Below are positions 12,001 through 22,900 of a stretch of 64,000 nt of DNA, one piece after another (position 1 is the first letter of the stretch; each line of letters begins with the position of its first letter). Origin of the DNA: Loxodes magnus. Its lineage: Eukaryota; Ciliophora; Karyorelictea; Loxodida; Loxodidae. Position numbers and translations under genes: made by a program. Below the pieces are notes generated by a model. It had not been told where the DNA came from. It ran no database searches and saw only the letters and a list, made by a program, of their open reading frames with translations. The stretch spans positions 310,001 through 374,000 of the forward strand of contig CAMPDV010000241.1 in NCBI GenBank assembly GCA_946699065.1. Direction: 5' to 3'.

Positions 12001-14262
12001 TAATTTAAGAATATTAAATTAACTTACCTAATTTAAGAATTCTAAATTAACTTACCTAAGATAAGAATATTAAATTAACTTACCTAAGTTAAGAATATTA
12101 AATAAACTTACCTAAGTTAAGAATATTAAATTAACTTACCTAAGTTAAGAATATTAAATTAACTTACCTAATTTAAGAATATTAAATTAACTTACCTAAG
12201 TTAAGAATATTAAATTAACTTACCTAAGTTAAGAATATTAAATAAACTTACCTAAGTTAAGAATATTAAATTAACTTACCTAAGTTAAGAATATTAAATT
12301 AACTTACCTAAGTTAAGAATATTAAATTAACTTACCTAAGTTAAGAATATTAAATAAACTTACCTAAGTTAAGAATATTAAATTAACTTACCTAAGTTAA
12401 GAATATAAAATTAACTTACCTAAGTTAAGAATATTAAATTAACTTACCTAAGTTAAGAATATTAAATTAACTTACCTAAGTTAAGAATATTAAATTAACT
12501 TACCTAAGTTAAGAATATTAAATAAACTTACCTAAGTTAAGAATATTAAATTAACTTACCTAAGTTAAGAATATTAAATTAACTTACCTAAGTTAAGAAT
12601 ATTAAATTAACTTACCTAAGTTAAGAATATTAAATTAACTTACCTAAGTTAAGAATATTAAATTAACTTACCTAAGTTAAGAATATTAAAATCATTACGT
12701 CCTATAAGTTAAGAATATTAAATAAACTTACCTAAGTTAAGAATATTAAATTAACTTACCTAAGTTAAGAATATTAAATTAACTTACCTAAGTTAAGAAT
12801 ATTAAATTAACTTACCTAAGTTAAGAATATTAAATTAACTTACCTAAGTTAAGAATATTAAATTAACTTACCTAAGTTAAGAATATTAAATAAACTTACC
12901 TAAGTTAAGAATATTAAATTAACTTACCTAAGTTAAGAATATTAAATTAACTTACCTAAGTTAAGAATATTAAATTAACTTACCTAAGTTAAGAATATTA
13001 AATTAACTTACCTAAGTTAAGAATATTAAATAAACTTACCTAAGTTAAGAATATTAAATTAACTTACCTAAGTTAAGAATATAAAATTAACTTACCTAAG
13101 TTAAGAATATTAAATTAACTTACCTAAGTTAAGAATATTAAATTAACTTACCTAAGTTAAGAATATTAAATTAACTTACCTAAGTTAAGAATATTAAATA
13201 AACTTACCTAAGTTAAGAATATTAAATTAACTTACCTAAGATAAGAATATTAAATAAACTTACCTAAGTTAAGAATATTAAATTAACTTACCTAAGTTAA
13301 GAATATAAAATTAACTTACCTAAGTTAAGAATATTAAATTAACTTACCTAAGTTAAGAATATTAAATTAACTTACCTAAGTTAAGAATATTAAATAAACT
13401 TACCTAAGTTAAGAATATTAAATTAACTTACCTAAGTTAAGAATATAAAATTAACTTACCTAAGTTAAGAATATTAAATTAACTTACCTAAGTTAAGAAT
13501 ATTAAATTAACTTACCTAATTTAAGAATATTAAATTAACTTACCTAAGTTAAGAATATTAAATTAACTTACCTAAGTTAAGAATATTAAATTAACTTACC
13601 TAAGTTAAGAATATTAAATTAACTTACCTAAGTTAAGAATATTAAATTAACTTACCTAAGTTAAGAATATTAAATTAACTTACCTAAGTTAAGAATATTA
13701 AATTAACTTACCTAAGTTAAGAATATTAAATTAACTTACCTAAGTTAAGAATATTAAATTAACTTACCTAAGTTAAGAATATTAAATTAACTTACCTAAG
13801 TTAAGAATATTAAATTAACTTACCTAAGTTAAGAATATTAAATTAACTTACCTAAGTTAAGAATATTAAATTAACTTACCTAAGTTAAGAATATTAAATT
13901 AACTTACCTAAGTTAAGAATATTAAATTAACTTACCTAAGTTAAGAATATTAAATTAACTTACCTAAGTTAAGAATATTAAATTAACTTACCTAAGTTAA
14001 GAATATTAAATTAACTTACCTAAGTTAAGAATATTAAATTAACTTACCTAAGTTAAGAATTCTAAATTAACTTACAGACTATATGTTTAGAATATTAAAT
14101 TAACTTACCTAAGTTAAGAATATTAAATTAGCTTACCTAAGTTAAGAATATTAAATTAACTTACCTAAGTTAAGAATATTAAAATCATTACGTCCTATAA
14201 GTTAAGAATATTAAATTAACTTACCTAAGTTAAGAATATTAAAATAACTTACCTTATTTGAG
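9044..14262. repeat. 28-bp satellite array, about 186 units
   Basis: Unit, in two parts: TTAACTTACCTAAGTTAA (a dyad with 8-bp arms around CC) followed by GAATATTAAA. Period 28 holds through 5.2 kb. Recurrent variants are 'ctaattt' for 'ctaagtt', 'aaataaact' for 'aaattaact', 'aagataag', and 'gaattct' (10021, 11309, 11617, 12037, 14057, spaced in whole units apart from one 4-bp insertion). Local higher-order structure exists, for example a 5-unit (140 bp) period near 10600-10900. Two units are interrupted by 'atcattacgtcctat' (about 12690 and 14185). On the minus strand the unit starts GTAAGT and ends CTTAACTTAG, like a minimal intron. No stop (TGA) occurs in the consensus in any frame. Function unknown; a centromere-like or germline-limited satellite is possible. 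Confidence 0.97.
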
Positions 14263-14600
14263 TATTTAATAATTACTTACTCCCTGTAATGAAAATATGT
14301 TTCTAAATATTTCTTACTTCCTAAATGATTAAGACAAGAAATTTTTTATTTACCTTCCTCTTTAGATTTATAAACGCTCACTATCTATTATTTTTTAAGT
14401 ACAGCTTACTCAAAACCATTTTAAGACTCTCTCCATTGACTATTTTGTTTTAAGCTATCGTGAGAGAGTTATTCAAAATTTAACCGTTCTTTAATAATTC
14501 TAAATATGGTGGATTTAAATTTGTATTTTATTTTATCTATTCCTTTATCTATGCGATTGTAATATCTTATTTGACCACGAACTTCAATGTCTTATTGTTT
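14263..14600. other. Array flank with an inverted repeat
   Basis: No gene seen. An 8-bp perfect inverted repeat, actctctc (14426-14433) and gagagagt (14462-14469), encloses a 28-base loop. Significance uncertain. Confidence 0.4.
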
Positions 14601-15790
14601 GGCGATACTATTGTTATAGAGATATCTAAACTTAACTAAGGTTTTTATTAAGGCATAACTTAAATATTTGATTATTGATAACCTTATTATTATTTAATAG
14701 ACTATTATTAAGACAATTATTAAGGTTGCTATTAAGTCTATTATTAAGATATCTAAGGTTACTAAGACTATTGAATCTACTAAAGCTATTTCTAAGGTCG
14801 TTGAGGCTGCTAAAGCTGCTAAAGCTACTAAAGCTATTAAGGTATAACTTAAATTTATTATTACTACTAGACCTATTCAATAGACTAGCATATGAACTAG
14901 ATAGGCTATATAGACTATTAACATGACTATTTAGGAGGCTTAAGCTTTTAAATCTAAATGCTTTATATCTAACTCAACTATTTCACAAGACTTTTATTCT
15001 CCTCAATGTATTTTTTTATTTAACTTTCTAATGCTCCTTTCTCCTATTACCTGACCTAAGCTTGATAATTCAACTATTATAACTAAACCTAGTATTAACC
15101 ATTAACCTTAGTTACTTAAATAAAAGAACTCTTAACATTCTCAAAGTCCTCAAATACCCTTGTCGATACCTAAGACAACTATTACATGACTCTTTGAGCT
15201 TCAGAAACTAAGGATGATATTCTCTAACTCAATTATGGATTGTCGTAACTTAACTACTGAGAATTTCCTTACTGATTCTTCTTTATTTGACTCTACTAGA
15301 TTCTCAGAAGATTTAACTACTACTTTATAACCTTAGCTGATTATTTTAAGTCCTTTTATACAGCTAAACTGTCCTTGAAGACGAATAAATTGATATGCTA
15401 AATCAACTACTAGATGAAAGTTGCTTGCTACTTAACTAACTAAATACGAACTGATTTTACTGAAGCCTATTAACCTTCTAGTAATGATATACTATCGAGC
15501 AACACTTTCGACTCCAAATACTTCAACAACTACGTATCCTCTTGTAACTTTATGGGATGTATCTTATGAGGTAGTTAACATGATTACTAAACACATCTAA
15601 TGGTCATGCTTTTCTAGAACGAATCGAAGGCACAAATTGCACAGATGTTATGGGTACATGGGAGAACCATAGGTACTTTCATCTAGCTCTCGAAATCTCC
15701 TTAACACGATTAACATCTAATGTTTTAGGACATTTCTTTTATTATTATTATGAAAATTCTACCCTTGATGCAGTAGCAATTAATCACGGA
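14600..15790 (+). CDS. Possible repeat-containing protein with Lys/Ala-rich segment
   Basis: Imperfect short repeats ('attattaag', 'gctgctaaa', 'gctactaaag') at 14690-14850. In one plus frame they read as a basic Ile/Ala/Lys/Thr segment ('KVVEAAKAAKATKAIKV'), resembling low-complexity H1-like tails. The same frame then stays open through 15790 with Ser/Thr/Asn-rich sequence, TGA as W at a few places, and higher GC than the surroundings. The repeats leave other frames open too, so frame choice is uncertain and no domain is recognised. It lies directly after the satellite array. Confidence 0.3.
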
Positions 15791-16555
15791 AATTTAGTTT
15801 TTTTAACAGAATAAAATAAAAAATAAATATTATACTTAAGCATTGAATAATCTTAAATATTATAAAATAAATATAAAATAAACTAATATTAATTTATAAT
15901 ATTTAAGATTATTAAACTATAATTATCAAAAGTAAAAACATTTATTATATATAAAATTAAATTAACAGAACATAAATTTTAACTTTATAAAGTTATTATT
16001 AAAAATAAATAATTAAAATAGTAACTATAATAAAACTAAATTTAACTGTAATAATACAGTTTATTTAAACTAGAAATGTAAATAAGTTTAAATCATTTTT
16101 TACTATTATAATTATTAAATTAACTAATTTATATAAAATTAATAAATATAAATTTATACTTAATTTTAATATTCAAATTAAATAAATAAATATATATCAA
16201 AATAAATCTTAACTATAATAACAATAATTAATCAACTTTAAAATATATATTTAATTAATTTTATACTACTTTAAATTACCATCAATATTATAAACTATTT
16301 ATTATTCTCATTTATGATAATTAAATTACTATTTTTACTATATATAATAATATCACTAATATTTTTATATATTACCTATATTTTCAATAATAAAGTCTAT
16401 ATTTATAAACTAAATTAATTAATTTAGAACTTTTTAATTTATAAATATTATAATGGTTTATCATTTTTTATTTATTTATATATTTAAAACTTCAATTAAG
16501 CCGGAAGTCACACAGTTATTTTAATTATTAATCATTTAAAGCTTACAAAGATCAT
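15790..16555. other. AT-rich, no gene recognised
   Basis: Very AT-rich, no motif or RNA gene seen. Confidence 0.5.
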
Positions 16556-16559
16556 TATT

Positions 16560-16990
16560 AAATTTATTAATTATAAGTTAATATTCATCAGATGTTATTT
16601 CTTATTCTTTCTTGTCTTGGACATTTCCAATCACAAATGTAAAGGGCTCTTACAAATATAGCATCCCCTTTCTTTACATGAAATATAATTTCTTTACATT
16701 TCCATACATTCCTTTTGAAGTCTGCTTCAAGTTTTCTACAATTAATTGGAATCTTGAATTTAATTTAACTCAATTTTTCTAGACTTATATTTTTTCATTA
16801 TTCAATTATCATTCTCTAAATCTGCCATTCGTTCATAAACTCCAGCTTAAGCTCTTCAGTCTACCATATGAACTTCATCTTCTTGATTTATGAGGTCTTT
16901 ACTTATTTCTAGTTTTTCTTCCTACTATGAATATAAGTTCTCTTCTATTTTTAGTAGTTTTTTATAACTTTATTTGAAGTATATTTGCTC
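16560..16990 (-). pseudogene. Gag-like ORF1 fragment (family I)
   Basis: Minus strand: 'ISKDLINQEDEVHM' and 'VYERMADLENDN' match 'LSQDLINHEDDGEVHM' and 'VYEQMASLLNDI' of the 2440-3384 copy. The knuckle at 16663-16622 reads CYICKSPLHLWLEM, so CX2CX4H is kept, W is TGA, and the last Cys is Met. The N-terminal part is missing and sequence stops at the edge of duplication copy B. It is a truncated copy next to the REJ-like gene, as in copy A but on the other side. Confidence 0.6.
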
Positions 16991-17005
16991 TATTTAAATA
17001 TTATA

Positions 17006-18269
17006 AGATGTTAATAATTAAACCTTTATTAGCTAAAATATTGGCTGAGTCAACAAAGTTCCTGAACGTGGATCAATTATGCTAAGTCCCTTAAATGGAT
17101 TCGCATGAGAAACTCAATTCTTAATGTAAAGTACAGATTGCTTTGATTTGGAAGAAAATTACACTTTATAATATCAATTTTTCTATCTAACAGGAACAGG
17201 GGAAGAACTACCGCTTGGTGTTAAAAGTGAGTGATCAGGGCAAAATTTTAAGTTGCCTTAGTTTGCTAACTACACCGACTAAAGTTTAGTAGTAGGTGTA
17301 AGTATATGCGACTAGTTTGAAAGTTATACTAAAATATCAAGGTTTATAAGACAATTTGAGATGCAAATCTTGAAATTCAAAAAAATAGAAAATAGAGTCT
17401 TTAATTCTAGCCTAGAGAAAAATAACTTCTTGTATTACCTAGCTATTAAATGAGTTAAAGCTCTTAGACAGTTGTTAAGCAGAACTTAATGAAATTTTTG
17501 AATTTGCTGTCTTTCAATGCAAACACACTAGATAAATAGAGAATTGCAATCGAGAGCTTTTACGTATCTTGCTAGATGATTAAGCCTGAAGATATTCTAA
17601 CTACTTAGAAAAATGTCTAGATTGAAATGAAAATAAGAGCTTAAATTTGATAAGTAAGAAACTATCTTAGAAATTTATGATTCTCTATTGTTCAAATAAA
17701 GTTAATTAAACAAAAGAAAGATAATAGATAATTAACCAATTTAGGAAGAAAGAGAAAATACTTAAAGATCTTTAAGATAACAAAACTAATCGAAAGAATG
17801 GTTTGAAGCAACATTTTGGTAAATAATATAGAAGTTTTCTTTACTATTCGCGATGTCTAAAATCTAACTATCAAAAGAAATTTTTTTCAGATATTTATGG
17901 CCACGCTAAAACTTGAATTCGTCAATAGACTATACTGGATCAACTTATCTTTACTTCGAAGATTAAGTTCAAAATTTTTTGTTTTGCAGTCACTTGACAG
18001 AAAACACTTCTCTATACTAGCGAGCTTTAATAATCCTTGAGAAAACATTTAATCTGAAGGGACTTATTTAGGCATAAAGATATACAAAGGCTGATAAATA
18101 TATGATAATGATTCTTGATCAAGGTTAAATAATCCCTTGAAGGAGTCAGTTTCAATTTAGTATACACTCTATTTTTAAGAAACCAATATCGAAGTTTATG
18201 CATGCTAGATGTGAGATTCAGATCAAGAAATCTGAATTAATGAGTTAAATTGTCTTATATAGGGAACAT
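17006..18269 (+). repeat. Segmental duplication, copy B (pairs with 1067-2342)
   Basis: Direct repeat of 1067-2342. It reads through the frameshift of copy A (one base fewer near 17205, giving 'GEELPLGVKSEWSGQNF' in frame) but lacks ten bases near 17330 that copy A keeps. Flanking sequence diverges abruptly at both ends. Confidence 0.9.
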
Positions 18270-19850
18270 ATTAAGATTTTTTATACATTTGCAAATGCTC
18301 AAAGTCAGGTCTTTTGAGAATAAATTATATAATCTATTAAAGTTAAGCAGATGCTTAAAAATCAGAACATGGAGAAGATGATTCTTTTGCAAGATAAGAG
18401 GAGAGAGACTATATAAATGTGGATAATTAAAATTCTGGAAGCAAATCTAAAGAAGATTTATGGCAAATCAAGTGAATTTTATACACTAATATGCATCTCC
18501 TCGATTTTTGTCTTCCTTCTAATTTTCTAATTTGGATATTTAAAGATTAAAAACTCAAATTGACAGATTAGTAACTAAAGTATATAATAAGTTCAAGCTG
18601 GCAACTTTGTCATGGAGACAATATGTGTTTATTTATCTCTTACTGGCCCATGGAAAAATCCTTAATCTTAAAAAAAGTCAAGCATACCTCTCTCCTCTTA
18701 ATAGACTGAATGGTAGCTTAAATTTGCTTTTTTATTAATCTTGTTTGGACTTCTTAAAGTACTAGGGAGAATAACTTTGAATTATAAGACTTCACAACTG
18801 CTCTATGAAAAGCCTCTATAGTAATAATCTGAAAGATATTAAATATCTGCCTTTTTCTGAAATTTTAAAGTATCTAACGTTTTTTCATTAGCGGTCAACT
18901 AATAATATGTATCGCAATTACAACCTGGGTCAGCTTTAGATTTAACACCGAAAAAGACTCTCACTGTATTTATAGCCTTTTGATCAGCTACTTCTTCTAT
19001 CTTCTAATTCTAGATCCTATTTTTATATTTCTTATCACGAAGCTCATTCCTAAGATATAGTTCTACTAAGTCTTGAATCATTATTCTCCAATTAAATCTC
19101 AAAGCACCAACAGTAATTTATAACCAACTGACATACCTATAATTTAGGCTCAACAGGTATCTTCTAATGCTTTATTGAATGTAAATCATAACGTAAATTA
19201 GGGAATTTCGATTGCTTAAATTGATGTCTAGATTCATTCTTTAAATAAAATAGTTCAATAATAGTCATAATCTTCAATAACCAAAATTATGCCTGAACTG
19301 ACTTAAGAAAATCAACAGAATATGATTCCAGATCAAGTTCCCATCAATAAGAAGTAATCTGAGCAGCTTTAAAGCTCAGCTTAAATTCCATAACTTATAG
19401 AGGCAAAATAAAATCGGATAGTTTATCCTAAATGCTAGAAGGAAATAATTAAATAAATTTGCTTTTTGTAAAAAAAACTGATAAAGAGTTTGACAAGAAA
19501 GGTTTTACTCGAGTAGATTCGAAACATAAATAGTGATTATTTTTAAACTTTAGCTTTTTAAAATAAAATGAGTATATACATAATTCTCTAATCATTAAAT
19601 TGAATAATAAGCAAGATGCTCATATATACGGATAAATTAAGTTAAAAAGATAAAAAATTCCAGAGTAAAAAGTAAAAGCAAAATGGTAAGTTCTTAGAAG
19701 TAATGTACTATCTGGTATGCTTTGAATTTACTTTTATATTATTTAAGCTTTTGTTTTCTTTTTATCTTATACTTCTTAACTTTATGCTATAGTGCTATGA
19801 TTATTTAATGGTTTATATTTTTATTTTAAAAGCTAAATTAAAAATCATCA
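17006..19850 (+). pseudogene. REJ-domain / polycystin-1-like protein, copy B, with transmembrane part, frameshifted
   Basis: Begins inside the REJ region ('WVNKVPERGSI', 'SPLNGFAWETQF') and continues past the duplicated part. Around 18490-18540 a hydrophobic segment appears ('ISSIFVFLLIFQFGYLKI'), then 'ETICVYLSLTGPWKNP' and 'FAFLLILFGLLKVLG', then about 18890-19060 'QLIICIAITTWVSF' and 'SLLISYFFYLLILDPIFIF', all membrane-segment-like. From about 19060 a Q/N/S-rich presumably cytosolic tail runs to about 19500. This order fits polycystin-1/REJ proteins of ciliates: extracellular REJ, several membrane spans, polar tail. Frames change near 17330, 18830 and 18880. Without copy A the 10-base deletion would look like an ordinary indel. 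A functional gene with undetected introns cannot be excluded. Confidence 0.6.
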
Positions 19851-19855
19851 AAAAA

Positions 19856-19929
19856 CGCCACCGGGTGGACTTGAACCACCGACCTTTTGGTTAACAGCCA
19901 AACGCTCTAACCTATTGAGCTACGGAGGC
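19856..19929 (-). tRNA. tRNA-Asn (GTT)
   Basis: Minus-strand cloverleaf starting GCCTCCGTAGCTCAATAGG with anticodon loop CTGTTAA (anticodon GTT), T arm GGTGG-TTCAAGT-CCACC and discriminator G. The 74-nt length is normal. A/B box positions are intact and a T run follows (plus-strand AAAAAA just left of 19856), a Pol III terminator. One oddity is a T-T mismatch at acceptor pair 4-69 where Asn tRNAs usually have T-A. It may still function or be a young pseudogene. Confidence 0.9.
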
Positions 19930-22900
19930 TCTTATTAAACTTTCTTGATATCCTTTAAAAATACTTTTGCGATCTGAATAGTTTCAATTCTATATAAAAT
20001 ATATAACTAATAGATAGAGAATCACAATTATTCTAAGAGAAGACAAACATCAAATTATTAGATCATAAGATTTTTTAATCACTAAAATAGCTAAATATGA
20101 GTTATATTGATTCTACATTATGATTAAACAAATACCTTTGTAGTAAAATAAATTTATAGCATAGAGAAAGTTTCCATAATACTTCATTTTATCTCTATAA
20201 CTTTAAATGTTTCTTAGGAACTAATCACTAAAAGGATCTTATAAATTTATATAGTTTTGACTTAGATTTTTTTATCTTTGTTTATAATAAAAAGCATCAT
20301 TCATTTATTTAAATTAAAGCTAAAAATTAAAAAAGTTTATAAATGAAACAATCTTTTCAAAATTAGCAAGTAGTGTTTAAGGCTTTAGTTATAGGTATTT
20401 ATCTCTAATTTTCTAAGAGATAGTAATAAATTATTTAAATGTGTAAACTTAAAAATTCAAATTTCAATTTTCTTTTAACATAATTAGACTGGATAAAATA
20501 TAGAAATATACTTTAAATCCTTCTTTGGATTGTCTATTTCTATTAATATTTGTTTTTTGTTTATTTATACTTTATATTTCTGAGCTACAACACAATTATT
20601 TTAGATTTTTTATATTTGTGTAAATTTTCCACTCATTGAGCTCATTCTGTTTATAAAAATTTATATGAGCTACTATCAGACTTCATTTATTCCTTTATAG
20701 TATTCACTTTTCATGTTAACCTTATTGATAAAAGGAATTTAACTCTTCATTTTAAAGTGCTTATGGAATATTAATCATAAAACAATGCTATACTTGTTTT
20801 TAAGTCTGATCCTGAGGAAAATATAGTTTAGTCTTAGATATTCTATTTGAAAATGCAAAAATAAAGAAATAGAGGTTACCCTCCAATCCTTTCTCCTTAT
20901 TTACTTGTTTAAAACTCAAACTATACTGGTGAATGCTTTTTCTTTGTATATTCAAATTATTAATCTAGCTATTTTAATTTTAACTTTAGAACATTTCTTT
21001 TTATCATTTTACTTAGCTCTTTAAAACAGATTAAGTATTTATGGCCTGTAATGCTATGAATTAATGTAAATGGTTTTTGTAATCATTTGATAAATAATTT
21101 AATATTATACTTTTAACATTTTTCCTAGGATGATTAATCATTTAGTAACTAAATACATTTTTAACTTTAGTTATCTTAAGACTTTTATTACAAGACGTTA
21201 TTTTTTATACTTCCTTTTGCTTTTAAACTATTTTATTTATGTATTTTTTAACTTTTTTTGTCGAATTAGAGAATTAAAATTTTGGGAGCTTTTGTTCGTG
21301 TAATAAAGCTTAAATGCATATAGAGAAGTTAAACGATAACTGTTAAGTATGAGGGAAGGATATTATAATAACTAAGCTGTAAGTAAAAGATTGAGTATTT
21401 AAGTATCACTTACTTTAGTCGAAGCTTCCATTAAAACTGTAGAAATAGACATAATAAAAATATAAAAGGATGTTCTTCCCCAATTTTTCTAATTAAGTAG
21501 GAAGAATATAAAGGAAACATCATTTTTATCTCTATTTTTGTTCTTATTCTGTTAAGGATCGTTTAAAATAAAAATACTATAATTACTATGAGTATAAAAA
21601 GACAGATAAACTTAAATATTTAAGTGTGTTCTCTCATATAAGCTGAGAAAAAAATAACCGAACATTTATTTCGCTGAATAGTAAAAGAATAAAAATATGG
21701 TTATAACTAGTTATAGCTAATGATGATATTAGTTACTTAGATGCTTATGATTTTGAGAAATAATTAATAATAAGAATAGATTTCATTTTTAGATAATAAT
21801 TTAGTAGACTATATGTATCTTACAGACAACTGATAGAGAGACTATTTAGAAATGAGATTTGCTTAATTAAAAATCTGGATAATAAAAAAGATTCATAAAT
21901 CTGTTTAATACCCAACAAACAAAAAATAATAAAGCAGAAAGAGTAAGAAAGTCCGTTTGATATCAAGGAAAGCATAAGTTTTGTTAAAAAGACAGCAAAG
22001 AACCTCAAAAATATAAAAGAAACTAATCAATTAATAGGCAAACCTCTGATATAATCTTAGATTTTTCTATCTTTTTGCTTCTGAATCGCAGTTTAATTTT
22101 CGAGTCAGATAAAAAGGGAAAAGGTTGGCTAAACCTTATGGTAAAATATTAAATTTAGCGATTCTATTGAAACTAAGATCCAACTTGAAGAACTTCTTTA
22201 AAGCTGCAAAATAAAAGAATAATAAGCTTTTATAGTCTTTATAAAGAGTAAATTGATGTCTAAAATTATAATAAGACTACTTATGGGCAAAGAAATTAAG
22301 TTAAAATCAATTAATTAAAAGAATTAATGAAAGTAGCCTTCCTACTATAAATTGAAGGGTAAAAAGTTCAGTAATTAACTTAGAACCAGGAATAAAAAGG
22401 TACTTAAGAAGGATAAAAACCAAATATCTCAACGTTTTCTTATTTTCAGTTAGAAAATTAGATTAAGTGTCGTATTAGTAGATCAAATGTTTTTATTCTA
22501 TCTGGAAGAGATAAACTAGGAAAAATTAGATAAAATGGATCAAACCTTATTTAGGAGTAGAAGATATATTCTACATATTTGGAATAAATTAGTTTGGAAA
22601 ATAAGATCAAATGATGAACATAGACTAACACAAAAAGATAGAATTTTCACTAATATTTAATGAAATTATGGAATATTAGAAACAAAATATATGAGTATTT
22701 TTAGCTGAAAGATTTATTATGAAAAAATAATAAAAAATTAAACCACATTGAATCAAAAGTAAAATTTTAGAAATGATGGAGATAAAAGCTGCTAGAATAA
22801 ATCCAACAAAACTTAAAAAATCAGGAAAAAATTTAATAAACGAAAAGATACTCGCTTAACAAAAAAGTGACAAAAAGGATAGAATTATCTGATGGAATAA

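Noticed and set aside
9044-14262. The satellite as a CRISPR-like or coding repeat array
   Set aside because: Units are contiguous with no variable spacers, the length is not a multiple of three and all frames are equally open.
14632-14926. Ser/Asn-rich minus frame and Leu-rich plus frame over the short repeats
   Set aside because: Both are alternative readings of the same imperfect repeats; the Lys/Ala frame continues furthest, and none is proven.
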